Source of the DNA: Dickeya dianthicola NCPPB 453
GTDB lineage: Bacteria; Pseudomonadota; Gammaproteobacteria; Enterobacterales; Enterobacteriaceae
Assembly (NCBI RefSeq): GCF_000365305.1
Contig: NZ_CM001841.1
Coordinates: forward strand, 3,837,236-3,872,933
Reading direction: 5' to 3'
Length of the DNA: 35,698 bases
Made by a program: the position numbers and the translations under genes. A model generated the notes under the pieces. The model was not told the origin of the DNA, did no database searches, and saw only the letters and a list, made by a program, of their open reading frames with translations. The number at the start of each line of letters is the position of its first letter. The stretch's first letter is position 1. Positions 9,036-19,663 of the stretch are shown here, in pieces.

Positions 9036-9057
9036 CATCCCGGTTATGGCCGGGATG
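9036..9057 (+). terminator. Hairpin downstream of tsx
   Basis: CATCCCGG (9036-9043) and CCGGGATG (9050-9057) form an 8-bp GC-rich stem with a 6-nt loop 15 bp after the tsx stop. No T-run follows, so it is a weak candidate for a terminator or a 3' stability hairpin. Confidence 0.45.
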
Positions 9058-9098
9058 TCAACAAAATAGAAACAATGCATTGAATTATCTCTATTTAA

Positions 9099-10049
<951 letters not shown>

Positions 10050-10083
10050 TTCTTCTCGTTCCATCACGTCTCTACTCCATCAG

Positions 10084-10098
10084 CCCGGCGTCTCCGGG
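10084..10098 (+). terminator. Small hairpin downstream of nadC
   Basis: CCCGG-CGTCT-CCGGG is a 5-bp GC stem in the 261-bp gap between nadC and ppdD. There is no proper T-run, so this is only a weak terminator candidate. The rest of the gap shows nothing I recognise. Confidence 0.3.
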
Positions 10099-10310
10099 TT
10101 GGTGGTGATCCTGCTTCCTGCTTTGCCTTTTTGCTAACGTCTCTTTCGCTTTACCTCATCATTCTGCGAGCGAGCGCGGCTGTTTTCTGCAACCACCAAC
10201 CGTTGCACTCCCGCTTTTCGTAATGGATTCCTGATTGAAAACGCGGCCGTCGCCAACCACGCCGCTTGTCGTTATCCTGCCGCCACCAGCCACACCAGGG
10301 AACCAATAGC

Positions 10311-10754
10311 ATGACACAACAAGGATTTTCACTTATTGAACTGATGGTCGTCATCGTCATCATCGCCATCCTGAGCGCGCTGGGGATCCCAGCGTATCAG
10401 GGCTATCTGCAAAAAGCCGCCATGACCGACATGCTGCAAACCATGAGCGCCTATAAAACCGCCGTGGATCTCTGCAGCCTCAGTAACGCGGGACTGGATG
10501 GATGCAGCGTGGGCAGCCAGGGGATTCCAACGCCAACTACGTCGCGTTATGTCGGCGCGGTCACGGTCAATCAGGGCATCATTACCCTGACCGGCCAATC
10601 GACCTTGCAAGGGCTGAGTGTGGTTATGACGCCCACGCTGGATACTCAGAACGGCGCCTCCCGCTGGACGAGAACCTGCCAGACCGGCGCCAATGCAGAT
10701 AGCCTGCGTCAGGCATGTGAAGACGTCTTTCGCTTTGACGCTACAGGAGGATGA
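10311..10754 (+). CDS. ppdD: Type IV prepilin-like protein PpdD
   Basis: Major type IV pilin-like subunit. The precursor is 147 aa with a short leader MTQQG, cleaved before Phe by a prepilin peptidase. The mature N-terminal helix FSLIELMVVIVIIAILSALG has the conserved Glu at mature position 5. The globular part matches E. coli PpdD: KAAMTDMLQTM, a GLDGC region, PTTSRYV, LSVVMTP and a C-terminal QACEDVFRFD, with cysteines that could form two disulfides. The ATG at 10311 follows AGGGA by 9 nt. It is first in ppdD-hofB-hofC, and its stop overlaps possible upstream starts of hofB. Confidence 0.95.
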   Translation: MTQQGFSLIELMVVIVIIAILSALGIPAYQGYLQKAAMTDMLQTMSAYKTAVDLCSLSNAGLDGCSVGSQGIPTPTTSRYVGAVTVNQGIITLTGQSTLQGLSVVMTPTLDTQNGASRWTRTCQTGANADSLRQACEDVFRFDATGG

Positions 10755-10759
10755 TGATC

Positions 10760-12181
10760 ATGACTCACAACGCGTTACAGCATGAGCTGCAATTACTTTG
10801 CCGGCGCTACCACGCTCTGCTGCTGGATATGGATGAGCAGGTGGTTTCCATCGCCGTGGCCGGCCTGGTGGCGGAAGAACTGGTCGCCGCGCTGCGTTTC
10901 GCCAGTCACCGGCGAGTTCTGGTCGAGCAATGGCCCGCCGCACGGCTGGAACAACAACTCACGTCGCCACAGGCCGAAGAAACCATCGCGCCTTACCAGG
11001 TCGCCGCAACCGCGCTTGACGAACCCGATGATGCGCCGGTGGTCCAGTTCATCAATCAGACGCTGAAACTGGCAATCCAGCGGCGCGCGTCTGATATCCA
11101 TTTCGAACCGTTGCCTGCCGGTTATCGCGTCAGATTACGTATTGACGGGGTATTGCATGAAACCCCGTCCGCACCGGATTCACTGGCTGGGCGACTGATT
11201 GCCCGACTAAAAATCATGGGAAAACTCAATATCGCCGAACGACGTTTGCCGCAGGACGGTCAGTTCAGCCTGCGGCTGGATCAACACGCCTACTCGCTGC
11301 GCATCGCCACGCTGCCGGTTCAGGGCGGCGAGAAAGTCGTGCTGAGAGTTCTGCAGACACAGCAACAGGCTCTGGAACTGGATGCGTTGGGCCTGCCTGC
11401 CCGTGCGCTGCAGCAATTCAAACAGGCGCTGAGTTTGCCGCAAGGGCTGATTCTGGTTACAGGCCCCACCGGCAGCGGTAAGACATTCACACTGTACAGC
11501 GCCATCCGCTGGTTGAATGACGTTAGCCGCAATATTTGCAGCGTGGAGGACCCTATTGAAATTCCGCTAGCCGGTATCAATCAAACCGCTATCCATGCCC
11601 CAAGTCAGTTGGATTTCGCCCGGGTGCTGCGCGCCCTGCTGCGTCAGGACCCAGACGTGATCATGATTGGCGAAATCCGCGATGCCGAAACCGCAGAGAT
11701 TGCCGTCAAAGCGGCGCAAACCGGCCATCTGGTACTGTCTACCCTGCATACCAATTCCGCCGCCGACACGCTGGTTCGTCTGGGGCATCTGGGAATTCCC
11801 GGTTATCTGCTGGCTGCCGCGCTCAAGCTGGTGATCGCCCAACGGTTGGTCAGGCGATTGTGCCCACATTGCCGCCAGTTAACCGAGGATGCCGTAACCT
11901 TGCCCGATAATCTGTGGCAAGGCCCGTTACGGCAATGGCGGGCGACAGGGTGCGAACACTGTTTTTCCGGTTACTACGGCCGGGCGGCGCTCTATGAACT
12001 GCTGCCAGTCACGCCAGCGCTTCAGCAGGCGCTGTCTGGTTCCGCATCATGGTCCGACAACAGCCAGCCACTGCCCTTGCAACGGGGAACCGGACTGCTG
12101 TCCGCCGGGCTGGTACTGGTTCATGAAGGCATCACCTCGCTGGAGGAAGTCTATCGGGTGGTGGGCGACCGTATTGAATAA
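10760..12181 (+). CDS. hofB: Type IV pilus assembly ATPase (GspE/PilB family)
   Basis: Cytoplasmic hexameric ATPase expected to power pilin polymerisation. The 473-aa product has the GspE fold. A signature SDIHFEP and RLRIDGVL lead into Walker A GPTGSGKT (about 235-242). The Asp box VEDPIEIPL, the Walker B/GEIRDAET region and the His box STLHTN follow. The C-terminal zinc tetracysteine is CPHC with CEHC. It is similar in size to E. coli HofB (461 aa). ATGs at 10751, 10754 and 10760 are in frame; AGGAGG at 10745-10750 gives the best spacing (9 nt) to 10760. Translation is coupled to ppdD, whose stop ends at 10754. Confidence 0.93.
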   Translation: MTHNALQHELQLLCRRYHALLLDMDEQVVSIAVAGLVAEELVAALRFASHRRVLVEQWPAARLEQQLTSPQAEETIAPYQVAATALDEPDDAPVVQFINQTLKLAIQRRASDIHFEPLPAGYRVRLRIDGVLHETPSAPDSLAGRLIARLKIMGKLNIAERRLPQDGQFSLRLDQHAYSLRIATLPVQGGEKVVLRVLQTQQQALELDALGLPARALQQFKQALSLPQGLILVTGPTGSGKTFTLYSAIRWLNDVSRNICSVEDPIEIPLAGINQTAIHAPSQLDFARVLRALLRQDPDVIMIGEIRDAETAEIAVKAAQTGHLVLSTLHTNSAADTLVRLGHLGIPGYLLAAALKLVIAQRLVRRLCPHCRQLTEDAVTLPDNLWQGPLRQWRATGCEHCFSGYYGRAALYELLPVTPALQQALSGSASWSDNSQPLPLQRGTGLLSAGLVLVHEGITSLEEVYRVVGDRIE

Positions 12182-12190
12182 GGGCATATG

Positions 12191-13396
12191 ATGGCAGTAC
12201 AGAAACTCTACTACTGGCAAGCGCTTCGCAGCGATGGCGAATTCTGCGCCGGTGAACGCATCGGGACTAGCCGGGATGAGATTTACCAGTATCTGCTGGA
12301 GCTCGGCTACCAGCCTTTACGCCTCAAAACCGGGCAATACCTGACACCGCGTTACTGGCGCGGCCCTCAGCTCTCGGTCATCATCCGGCAACTGGCGACA
12401 TTGCTGCAGGCCGGATTGCCGTTACTGGATGCGTTAGACCTGCTTGGCCGCCAGCACGAAAAAGCGGGCTGGCGCTGCCTGTTGCAGGAAATTCGCCTGC
12501 AGGTGGCGCAGGGGCGCGCGTTATCAGAAGTATTAACCGATTATCCCACCGTCTTTCCAGTGATGTGCAGTTCGCTGGTGGCTGTCGGCGAACTGACCGG
12601 GAAACTGGATGACTGTTGCGCCCGACTGGCAAACTATCAGGAAAACCAGCGCCAACTGACCGGGCAGGTGATGAAGGCCCTGCGCTATCCGGCCTTTGTG
12701 ATTGCAGTGGGACTGCTCGTCGCACTACTGATGCTAACGCTGGTATTGCCGGAATTCGCCGGGCTATACGCCTCCTTTGATGCGCCGCTCCCCTGGCTTA
12801 CCCGCACGATGCTGGGATTATCAGATGCGCTGAGTCGTTATGGTACGCTGCTCGTCACCCTTCCCGTGGTGATAGTGCTGGGCTACCGGCAGATACGCCG
12901 GCAAAAAGTGGAATGGCAAAAACGAGAGCAACGGCTACTGTTGAAGCTGCCGCTGCTATCCACACTGGTACGAGGCCATTGTCTGAGCCAAATCTTTCAT
13001 ACTCTGGCAATGACCCAGCAGGCGGGATTAACGCTGCCTTCCGGCCTGAGTGCCGCCGCAGCGCTGAATAACCCGGTTTATCGGCAATCGCTCGTGGAGA
13101 TCAAAAATCAGCTTGAACAAGGCATTCCGCTCGGACAAGCTATCCATGATAATCCGTTGCTCTATCCCGCCCCTTGCCATCAACTCGTCAGCGTCGGGGA
13201 AGAAACCGGCGCGCTGGATCAGCTGTTTGCCCGGCTGGCAGGCTGGTATGAGAATCATACCCGGCAATTTGCGGACACACTGACGCAAACGCTGGAACCG
13301 TTGCTGCTGGTCATTGTCGGCGGGCTGGTGGGGACACTGGTCATCGCCATGTATCTGCCGATTTTCCAGTTAGGGAATGTCCTGGCAGGCGCTTGA
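12191..13396 (+). CDS. hofC: Type IV pilus inner-membrane platform protein (GspF/PilC family)
   Basis: Inner-membrane assembly platform that works with the HofB ATPase. The 401-aa product has the duplicated GspF domain. Each half carries a G(E/G)xxTG motif (VGELTGKLDDCCARL and VGEETGALDQLFARL) and a hydrophobic segment follows (about residues 165-190, 210-230 and 370-395). The C-terminus EPLLLVIVGGLVGTLVIAMY is typical of the family. AGGG at 12181-12184 is 6 nt before the ATG at 12191, which is preferred to the adjacent ATG at 12188. It lies 9 nt after hofB. No secretin or pilMNOP genes are adjacent; guaC follows in the opposite direction. Confidence 0.92.
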   Translation: MAVQKLYYWQALRSDGEFCAGERIGTSRDEIYQYLLELGYQPLRLKTGQYLTPRYWRGPQLSVIIRQLATLLQAGLPLLDALDLLGRQHEKAGWRCLLQEIRLQVAQGRALSEVLTDYPTVFPVMCSSLVAVGELTGKLDDCCARLANYQENQRQLTGQVMKALRYPAFVIAVGLLVALLMLTLVLPEFAGLYASFDAPLPWLTRTMLGLSDALSRYGTLLVTLPVVIVLGYRQIRRQKVEWQKREQRLLLKLPLLSTLVRGHCLSQIFHTLAMTQQAGLTLPSGLSAAAALNNPVYRQSLVEIKNQLEQGIPLGQAIHDNPLLYPAPCHQLVSVGEETGALDQLFARLAGWYENHTRQFADTLTQTLEPLLLVIVGGLVGTLVIAMYLPIFQLGNVLAGA

Positions 13397-13408
13397 GCTT
13401 GCCAGGAC
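13379..13408 (+). terminator. Inverted repeat across the hofC stop
   Basis: GTCCTGGCA (13379-13387) and TGCCAGGAC (13400-13408) form a 9-bp stem around the hofC stop codon. A second hairpin, GCCGG-TGCG-CCGGC followed by TTTCC (about 13459-13476), and a third, CCCGAA-TAT-TTCGGG (about 13482-13496), lie further into the 115-bp convergent gap with guaC. Together they probably terminate hofC and guaC transcripts. Confidence 0.4.
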
Positions 13409-13511
13409 ATATAACCATTCATACGTCATACGTTAACCACCAGGCATACTTCACGTTGCCGGTGCGCCGGCTTTCCTGCAACCCGAATATTTCGGGTATA
13501 TCAGCAGGGGA

Positions 13512-14552
13512 TCAGCCGTTAAATACCCGGTTTTCCTGCTCGACAACCCGAATGAAGGTCGTACGCTTGGTCAGCTCTTTCAGGCGTGACGCGCCCACAT
13601 AAGTACAGGCAGAGCGCAACCCGCCGAGAACATCGCGCACGGTATGTTCTACCGGGCCGCGCAATGGCAGACGTACCGTCTTACCTTCCGCTGCGCGGTA
13701 TTCCGCAACACCGCCGACATGCCGTTCCATCGCCGAGGAAGAACTCATGCCGTAAAACAGCATCATTTTCCGGCCGTCTTCTTCAATGATATCGCCGCCG
13801 CACTCTTCGTGTGCCGCCAGCAACCCGCCCAGCATCACGAAATCAGCGCCGCCGCCAAAAGCCTTGGCCACATCGCCCGGCACGGTACAGCCGCCATCGC
13901 TGACAATCTGCCCGCCCAGACCGTGAGCCGCATCGGCGCACTCGATAACCGCCGATAATTGCGGATAACCAACGCCGGTTTTCACCCGCGTAGTGCAAAC
14001 CGAACCGGGTCCAATACCCACCTTAATAATATCCGCCCCTGACAATAGCAGCTCTTCCACCATTTCTCCGGTCACCACGTTGCCGGCGCAAATCACCTTA
14101 TCAGGAAAGACCTCACGCGTTTTCTGTACAAAATTGACGAAATGTTCCGAATACCCGTTGGCCACATCAATGCAGATAAACTTCAGATCCGGCGATAACG
14201 CCAGAATCTGCCGCATGTTCTCGAAATCACCGTCAGACGTGCCGCTTGATACCATCACATGACGTAATACGGCAGCGGGCGTACTGTCGACAAATTGTCG
14301 CCACTCGGCCACCGAATAGTGCTTGTGTACCGCAGTCAGCAGCTCAAACGACGCCAGTACCTGCGCCATCTGGAACGTGCCCACCGTGTCCATGTTGGCC
14401 GCGATGATGGGTACGCCAGACCAGTCGCAGCCAGCATGCAGAAAGGCAAATTCGCGCGTCAGCTCAACGTCTGCTCGGCTTTTCAACGTGGAACGCTTGG
14501 GGCGAATGAGCACATCTTTAAAACCCAGCTTGATATCTTCTTCAATACGCAT
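13512..14552 (-). CDS. guaC: GMP reductase
   Basis: NADPH-dependent enzyme that deaminates GMP to IMP in purine salvage. The 346-aa product (E. coli 347) belongs to the IMPDH/GMPR family. It has [19 protein letters not shown], the phosphate-binding [10 protein letters not shown], and the catalytic-loop motif [20 protein letters not shown] with the nucleophilic Cys. [27 protein letters not shown] and [21 protein letters not shown] follow. The ATG at 14552 ([15 protein letters not shown]) matches the family; an upstream in-frame extension is not needed. It is a single gene, convergent with hofC and divergent from coaE. Confidence 0.97.
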   Translation of the reverse strand: MRIEEDIKLGFKDVLIRPKRSTLKSRADVELTREFAFLHAGCDWSGVPIIAANMDTVGTFQMAQVLASFELLTAVHKHYSVAEWRQFVDSTPAAVLRHVMVSSGTSDGDFENMRQILALSPDLKFICIDVANGYSEHFVNFVQKTREVFPDKVICAGNVVTGEMVEELLLSGADIIKVGIGPGSVCTTRVKTGVGYPQLSAVIECADAAHGLGGQIVSDGGCTVPGDVAKAFGGGADFVMLGGLLAAHEECGGDIIEEDGRKMMLFYGMSSSSAMERHVGGVAEYRAAEGKTVRLPLRGPVEHTVRDVLGGLRSACTYVGASRLKELTKRTTFIRVVEQENRVFNG

Positions 14553-14719
14553 GGTGAACAACCTGATGAAGTGAGAATGATGAGTCAGGGAAGGAACCGG
14601 CAATAACACGTCGGTTCATAATGATCATACGCCCGAATAATCCGACGGCAAGACTGCGATTTTCGCTCGATTTGGGCTAGAATCCGATAAATTTACCCAG
14701 TCATTTCCAGTTGATTATC

Positions 14720-15346
14720 ATGGCATACATCGTCGCGCTGACCGGCGGCATAGGCAGCGGAAAAAGTACGGTTGCTCAGGGCTTTGCAATGCTAGGGGCC
14801 ACCATTGTCGATGCGGACGTGATCGCCCGCAAGGTGGTTGCTCCTGGGCAGCCCGCTCTGGCAGCCATTGTCGAGTATTTTGGCCGGGATATATTACAGC
14901 CAGACGGCGCGCTGAACCGAAGTGCCCTGCGAGAACGCATTTTTTCCAGCCCAGAGGAAAAACGCTGGCTCAACACGCTGCTGCATCCGTTGATACAGCG
15001 GGAAACCCGTCGTCAGTTGGCAGCCGTTACCACCCCTTATGCGTTATGGGTGGTTCCCCTGTTGGTGGAAAATCAGTTGCAAGGGCAAGCGCAGCGCATT
15101 CTAGTGGTAGATGTTCCCCTGGAGACGCAATTGCAACGCACCATGACCCGGGATGGCGTTTCTCGCGCTCAGGCACAAAACATTCTGGCGTCGCAGGCCA
15201 GCCGTGAACAGCGGTTGGCCCGCGCCGATGATATTATCGATAATAACAGCAATCCGAGCGTACTCGCTCCGCGGATTGCCGCTCTGCATCAGCATTATCT
15301 GGTGCTGGCCGCATCCGCAACCGACAGGACGACCCATAATGAGTGA
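14720..15346 (+). CDS. coaE: Dephospho-CoA kinase
   Basis: Catalyses the last step of CoA synthesis, phosphorylating the ribose 3'-OH of dephospho-CoA with ATP. The 208-aa product has the P-loop GGIGSGKST (about residues 9-17), the substrate-binding [19 protein letters not shown] and WVVPLLVEN blocks, and [17 protein letters not shown] in the lid. The ATG at 14720 ([10 protein letters not shown]) matches E. coli [10 protein letters not shown]; an in-frame TTG at 14711 is unlikely. The last 8 bp overlap the zapD start, so coaE-zapD-yacG form one unit. A TAGAAT about 35 bp upstream may be its -10 element, but no convincing -35 was found. Confidence 0.96.
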   Translation: MAYIVALTGGIGSGKSTVAQGFAMLGATIVDADVIARKVVAPGQPALAAIVEYFGRDILQPDGALNRSALRERIFSSPEEKRWLNTLLHPLIQRETRRQLAAVTTPYALWVVPLLVENQLQGQAQRILVVDVPLETQLQRTMTRDGVSRAQAQNILASQASREQRLARADDIIDNNSNPSVLAPRIAALHQHYLVLAASATDRTTHNE

Positions 15347-16088
15347 CGTTTCCTCAACAGTTCTTTTTGAATATCCGCTGAATGAAAAGATGCGTACCTG
15401 GCTACGCCTGGAATTTTTGCTGCAACAAATGTACGACAACCACGCGTTGAAGGATATTGGCGTTGCCCTGACCTTCTTCCGCGCGGTGGCGGAACTGCTG
15501 GATATTCTCGAACGTGGGGACGCCCGCCCCGACCTGCTGAAAGAGCTGGAACGCCAGCAACAGAAACTGGCGCAATGGGGCGAATTGCCGGAAGCGGACA
15601 TTGAGCGCATTAATACGCTACGCCAAAAATTACGTAACCTGTCGGCCGAACTGATTGCTGCTCCGCGCATGGGGCAAGGATTACGCGAAGACAAGTTAAT
15701 TGGTATGGTACGTCAACGCCTGAGTCTGCCAGGCGGGTGCTGCAGTTTCGACTTGCCCACTCTGCATATCTGGCTACATCAGCTACCCGAGCAAAAACAG
15801 CGGCAAACCAGCATCTGGCTGGATAGCGTGTCGCCACTGAAGCGCTCGCTCGACAGCATACTGGAGTTGATCCGTCATGCGGGCGCCTTCAGGGAACAAA
15901 CCAGCCTCAATGGTTTCTATCAGGATAATGCGACCGACGCCGACCTGCTACGTTTGCGAATTGGCCTTGAACACCAACTCTACCCGCAAATATCCGGCCA
16001 TAAGACCCGTTACGCCATCCGCTTCCTGCCGCTGGATAGCGACGGACAGACGCCCACGCGGCTGGAATTTGAACTGGCTTGTTGCTAA
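15339..16088 (+). CDS. zapD: Cell division protein ZapD
   Basis: FtsZ-binding protein that crosslinks and bundles protofilaments at the division site. The 249-aa product matches ZapD (formerly YacF, 247 aa in E. coli): [23 protein letters not shown] at the N-terminus, [23 protein letters not shown] in the middle, and [21 protein letters not shown] followed by [17 protein letters not shown] near the C-terminus, ending ELACC. The ATG at 15339 overlaps the coaE stop by 8 bp, which indicates translational coupling. yacG begins 31 bp downstream. Confidence 0.96.
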   Translation: MSDVSSTVLFEYPLNEKMRTWLRLEFLLQQMYDNHALKDIGVALTFFRAVAELLDILERGDARPDLLKELERQQQKLAQWGELPEADIERINTLRQKLRNLSAELIAAPRMGQGLREDKLIGMVRQRLSLPGGCCSFDLPTLHIWLHQLPEQKQRQTSIWLDSVSPLKRSLDSILELIRHAGAFREQTSLNGFYQDNATDADLLRLRIGLEHQLYPQISGHKTRYAIRFLPLDSDGQTPTRLEFELACC

Positions 16089-16119
16089 GCGAAACCTGTT
16101 TTCTGGAGATGAACATAAC

Positions 16120-16317
16120 GTGGATAATGAGATGACTGTTGTAAAATGCCCTACCTGTGCCAAACCGGTGGAATGGAGCGAAAATAGCCCTTATCGGCCG
16201 TTCTGCAGCAAACGTTGCCAGTTGATCGATTTGGGGGAATGGGCCGACGAGGAAAAATGCATTCCCAGCGATGAAGATATCTCCGACAGCGACACCTGGA
16301 GCGAAGCACAGCACTAA
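16120..16317 (+). CDS. yacG: DNA gyrase inhibitor YacG (zinc protein)
   Basis: Small zinc-binding protein that in E. coli binds GyrB and inhibits DNA gyrase. The 65-aa product equals the E. coli length and has the zinc ligands CPTC and FCSKRC, then [18 protein letters not shown] and an acidic C-terminus. A GTG start at 16120 is proposed because GGAG precedes it by 11 nt and the length then matches; an internal ATG four codons later has no suitable ribosome binding site. It is third in coaE-zapD-yacG. The stop codon lies in the first unit of a tandem repeat. Confidence 0.92.
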   Translation: MDNEMTVVKCPTCAKPVEWSENSPYRPFCSKRCQLIDLGEWADEEKCIPSDEDISDSDTWSEAQH

Positions 16318-16366
16318 TCCGACATTCGCGACTAATCCGGCATTTGCGACTAAATCCAGCATTCGC
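16313..16366. repeat. Three-unit 18-bp tandem repeat at the yacG 3' end
   Basis: ACTAATCCGACATTCGCG (16313-16330), ACTAATCCGGCATTTGCG (16331-16348) and ACTAAATCCAGCATTCGC (16349-16366) are consecutive diverged copies. The first contains the yacG stop TAA, and the later copies repeat it. It lies in the gap before the convergent mutT gene. It looks like a small local duplication. Confidence 0.8.
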
Positions 16367-16383
16367 TTATTGCTATTTCGCAC

Positions 16384-16406
16384 CGTAAATCACTGAGGTA
16401 TTTACG
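16384..16406. terminator. Inverted repeat at the convergent yacG/mutT ends
   Basis: CGTAAAT (16384-16390) and ATTTACG (16400-16406) form a 7-bp stem with a 9-nt loop overlapping the mutT stop codon. It is weak as a terminator. Confidence 0.35.
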
Positions 16407-16800
16407 CGATGTCCGCTCTCAGACGGCGAATCATCTCGGCATTGGCGGGCGGAAATTCCTGCTCATCCAGTTCGTCAGCGATCAGCCATCGTGAGGGCTG
16501 GCCTTCACGGCCATACGGTTCGCCGTGCCATTGATCCACCAGAAAGAAGTGCAGCGTAATCAGGCGTTCGCCTGCCGAAAACGTTTTGCTGTCCAGCGGC
16601 TTTGGATTGATCACTTCAATTCCCACTTCTTCGTGCAGTTCTCGCACCAGCGCCTGCTCCGGCGTTTCGCCTTCTTCGACCTTACCGCCGGGAAACTCCC
16701 ATTTACCGGCCATATGCACCCCGGCCGGGCGGCAGGCGATGAAGAACTCTCGCTGCGGATTCCGGATAATACCCACTGCCACAGATAAAGTTTTTTGCAT
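16402..16800 (-). CDS. mutT: 8-oxo-dGTP diphosphatase MutT
   Basis: Nudix hydrolase that cleaves 8-oxo-dGTP to the monophosphate and so prevents A:T to C:G transversions. The 132-aa product has the complete Nudix box in GGKVEEGETPEQALVRE followed by LHEEVGIE (G-x5-E-x7-REUxEExGU). It also has KWEFPGG before it and WHGEPYGREGQPSRW near the C-terminus as in E. coli MutT. The ATG at 16800 is chosen over the adjacent ATG at 16803 because AAAGG lies 6-7 nt upstream. It lies downstream of secA in the same direction but behind a strong terminator hairpin, so its expression is at least partly independent. Confidence 0.95.
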   Translation of the reverse strand: MQKTLSVAVGIIRNPQREFFIACRPAGVHMAGKWEFPGGKVEEGETPEQALVRELHEEVGIEVINPKPLDSKTFSAGERLITLHFFLVDQWHGEPYGREGQPSRWLIADELDEQEFPPANAEMIRRLRADIA

Positions 16801-16820
16801 CATTATCCTTTCAACCAGTG

Positions 16821-16845
16821 AAAAGGCGGTCAATGACCGCCTTTT
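16821..16845 (-). terminator. Intrinsic terminator after secA
   Basis: AAAAGGCGGTC-AAT-GACCGCCTTTT is a perfect 11-bp stem with a 3-nt loop. On the minus strand the stem ends in TTTT, 28 nt after the secA stop and 20 nt before the mutT start. The A/T-flanked form is symmetrical, but only minus-strand genes flank it. Confidence 0.82.
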
Positions 16846-16872
16846 ATTTGATATCTCGCTACGTTACCGGCC

Positions 16873-19566
16873 TTATTTCTGCAGGCGGCCGTGGCACTGC
16901 TTGTATTTTTTACCAGAACCGCACGGGCATGGGTCGTTACGACCAACCTTACGATCGGCATACGGTGAACCGGTAGCAGATTCATCCTGATGGCTCAATT
17001 GTTGCTGGCGGGCCAGACGCTCGGCTTCTTCACGGCGCTGCAGTTCCAACGCTTCGATTTCTTCCGGCATCCGCACCTGAACCTTACTCAGGGTGCTGAT
17101 CACTTCATACTTGAGGCCTTCCAGCATAGCAGCAAACATGGCGAACGACTCACGCTTGTACTCCTGCTTCGGATCTTTCTGTGCATACCCGCGCAGATGA
17201 ATCCCCTGACGCAGATAATCCATCGCCGCCAGATGTTCCTTCCACAACGAGTCCAGCGTTTGCAGCATCACGCCTTTCTCGAAGTTGCGCATGACATCGC
17301 TGCCGACCACCTCTTCCTTACGGCTATACACCTCCAACGCCTGTTCGTAGATACGTTCCCGCAGCGTTTCTTCGTGCAGTTCCGGCTCCTTGTCCAGCCA
17401 TTGGGCGATCGGCAATTCAAGGTCAAAGTCATTTTTCAGACGCTGTTCCAACCCCGGAATATCCCACATTTCTTCCAGCGACTGGGGTGGAATATGGGCA
17501 TCAATGGTGACCTTAAACACATCCTCACGAATACTGTTGATGGTTTCACTGATATCAGAAACATCCAGTAATTCATTGCGCTGGGTATAGATAGCGCGAC
17601 GCTGGTCATTGGCCACATCATCGTATTCAAGCAGTTGCTTACGAATATCGAAGTTGCGGTTTTCCACCTTGCGTTGTGCATTGGCGATCGCTTTGGTCAC
17701 CCACGGATGCTCAATCGCTTCGCCTTCCTTCATCCCCAGTTTGCGCATCATGTTGGAAACGCGATCCGATGCAAAAATACGCATCAGCGCATCTTCCATC
17801 GACAGATAGAAACGGGAAGAACCCGGATCGCCCTGACGACCGGAACGACCACGCAGCTGGTTGTCGATGCGGCGGGACTCATGACGCTCGGTGCCGATGA
17901 TGTGCAAACCGCCTGCAGCCAGTACATCATCATGACGCTGCTGCCATTCCACTTTAATGGCGGCGATTTGGCCTTCGTCCGGATTTTCCTGTTGCGCCAC
18001 TTCGGCCTGCCAACTGCCGCCCAGTACGATATCGGTACCACGGCCCGCCATGTTGGTGGCAATGGTCACTGCCCCCGAACGCCCGGCCTGAGCCACGATA
18101 TCCGCTTCCATCGCATGGAATTTGGCGTTCAACACATTATGTTTGACGCCGGCTTTCGTCAGCGCATCCGACACCACTTCAGATTTTTCGATAGAAATGG
18201 TCCCCACCAGCACTGGCTGCCCTTTGGCGGTACGATCCCTGATATCTTCAATGATAGCGTTGATTTTTTCCTGCTCGGTCATGTACACCAGATCCGGCAG
18301 ATCTTTCCGGACCATTGGGCGGTTGGTCGGCACGACGATAGTATCCAGCTTATAAATCGAGCTGAATTCGAACGCTTCGGTATCTGCCGTACCGGTCATC
18401 CCGGCCAGCTTCTCATAAATGCGGAAGTAGTTCTGGAAAGTGATCGAGGCCAGCGTCTGGTTCTCGTTGTTGATCTTGACGTTTTCCTTGGCTTCCACCG
18501 CCTGGTGCAGACCATCGGACCAACGGCGCCCCTGCATGGTTCGGCCGGTATGCTCATCAACGATAATGACTTCATCGTCTTTCACAATGTAATCGACGTC
18601 GCGGGTAAACAGCACATGAGCGCGCAACGCCGCCGTCACGTGATGCATCAGCATGATGTTGGCCGGCGAATACAGCGACTCACCCTCATTCATGATGCCG
18701 TCCTGCACCAGCAACTCTTCAATTTTAACCAGACCGCGTTCGGTCAGGTTGACCTGACGGGCCTTCTCATCCACCGAGAAATGGCCTTCGCCGTGGAAAG
18801 TGTCAGAATCCTCTTTCTCCTGGCGGATCAGGTGCGGGATGATTTTGTTTACCCGCATATAAAGCTCGGAGCTGTCTTCTGCCGGACCAGAGATGATCAG
18901 CGGGGTACGTGCCTCATCAATCAGGATGGAGTCCACTTCGTCCACCAGCGCATAATACAGTTCACGCTGCACGCGCTCTTCCGGGCTGAACGCCATATTG
19001 TCGCGCAGGTAGTCAAAACCGTATTCGTTGTTAGTACCGTAGGTAATATCGGCAGCGTAGGCGTCGCGTTTGGCCGGCGCCGGCATACCCGGCAGGTTGA
19101 TGCCAACGCTCAGCCCCAGGAATTCAAACAGCGGGCGGTTATTTTCGGCATCACGCTGGGCCAGATAGTCGTTGACGGTCACCACATGCACACCACGGCC
19201 GGTCAGCGCATTGAGGTACGCCGGCAGGGTTGCGGTCAGGGTTTTACCTTCACCGGTACGCATTTCCGCGATGCAACGCTCGTTCAGCACCATACCGCCG
19301 ATCAGCTGTACGTCGAAGTGACGCATGCCGAAAACACGCTTACTGGCTTCACGCACCACGGCGAAGGCTTCCGGCAACAGCGATTCCAGGGTTTCGCCTT
19401 TCTTGATACGGTCACGAAATACCTGAGTTTTCGCCTTCAGCTCATCATCGGAGAGTTTCTCCATGTCCGGTTCGAAGCGGTTAATCACATCCACAATTTT
19501 GCGCATACGGCGCAAGGCACGGTCATTACGGCTACCGAAAACTTTGGTCAATAATTTGATTAACAT
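16873..19566 (-). CDS. secA: Preprotein translocase ATPase subunit SecA
   Basis: ATPase motor that drives secretory and outer-membrane preproteins through SecYEG. The 897-aa product (E. coli 901) is complete. Walker A MRTGEGKT lies at about 102-109 and Walker B/DEVD in [18 protein letters not shown]. The second nucleotide-binding fold has [14 protein letters not shown] and [13 protein letters not shown], and the C-terminal zinc finger is [14 protein letters not shown]. The ATG at 19566 ([14 protein letters not shown]) is the family start; an upstream in-frame extension is spurious. It lies 97 bp downstream of secM, whose stalling should control secA translation, and ends at a strong terminator. 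Confidence 0.98.
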   Translation of the reverse strand: MLIKLLTKVFGSRNDRALRRMRKIVDVINRFEPDMEKLSDDELKAKTQVFRDRIKKGETLESLLPEAFAVVREASKRVFGMRHFDVQLIGGMVLNERCIAEMRTGEGKTLTATLPAYLNALTGRGVHVVTVNDYLAQRDAENNRPLFEFLGLSVGINLPGMPAPAKRDAYAADITYGTNNEYGFDYLRDNMAFSPEERVQRELYYALVDEVDSILIDEARTPLIISGPAEDSSELYMRVNKIIPHLIRQEKEDSDTFHGEGHFSVDEKARQVNLTERGLVKIEELLVQDGIMNEGESLYSPANIMLMHHVTAALRAHVLFTRDVDYIVKDDEVIIVDEHTGRTMQGRRWSDGLHQAVEAKENVKINNENQTLASITFQNYFRIYEKLAGMTGTADTEAFEFSSIYKLDTIVVPTNRPMVRKDLPDLVYMTEQEKINAIIEDIRDRTAKGQPVLVGTISIEKSEVVSDALTKAGVKHNVLNAKFHAMEADIVAQAGRSGAVTIATNMAGRGTDIVLGGSWQAEVAQQENPDEGQIAAIKVEWQQRHDDVLAAGGLHIIGTERHESRRIDNQLRGRSGRQGDPGSSRFYLSMEDALMRIFASDRVSNMMRKLGMKEGEAIEHPWVTKAIANAQRKVENRNFDIRKQLLEYDDVANDQRRAIYTQRNELLDVSDISETINSIREDVFKVTIDAHIPPQSLEEMWDIPGLEQRLKNDFDLELPIAQWLDKEPELHEETLRERIYEQALEVYSRKEEVVGSDVMRNFEKGVMLQTLDSLWKEHLAAMDYLRQGIHLRGYAQKDPKQEYKRESFAMFAAMLEGLKYEVISTLSKVQVRMPEEIEALELQRREEAERLARQQQLSHQDESATGSPYADRKVGRNDPCPCGSGKKYKQCHGRLQK

Positions 19567-19663
19567 AGTAATTTTAATCTCAACAATGCCAGTCCATCGA
19601 TGCTGGCACGACATCAGAAAGGGAATCTACGGCGACTTGCCATAGCGCAGCACACTATCGAAG
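19567..19663 (-). promoter_or_regulatory. secM-secA intergenic RNA control region
   Basis: In E. coli, a ribosome stalled on SecM opens a hairpin that masks the secA ribosome binding site. Here the 97-nt gap contains TGCCAG/CTGGCA (19587-19608, 10-nt loop) just upstream of GTTGAGATTAAAATTACTA before the secA ATG, which resembles the E. coli leader. I did not fold the full structure. Confidence 0.6.

Noticed and set aside
17635-19554. 639-codon plus-strand open frame opposite secA
   Set aside because: It is entirely antisense to an intact secA with conserved motifs, and the His/Phe/Gln-rich product looks like a reverse-frame artefact.
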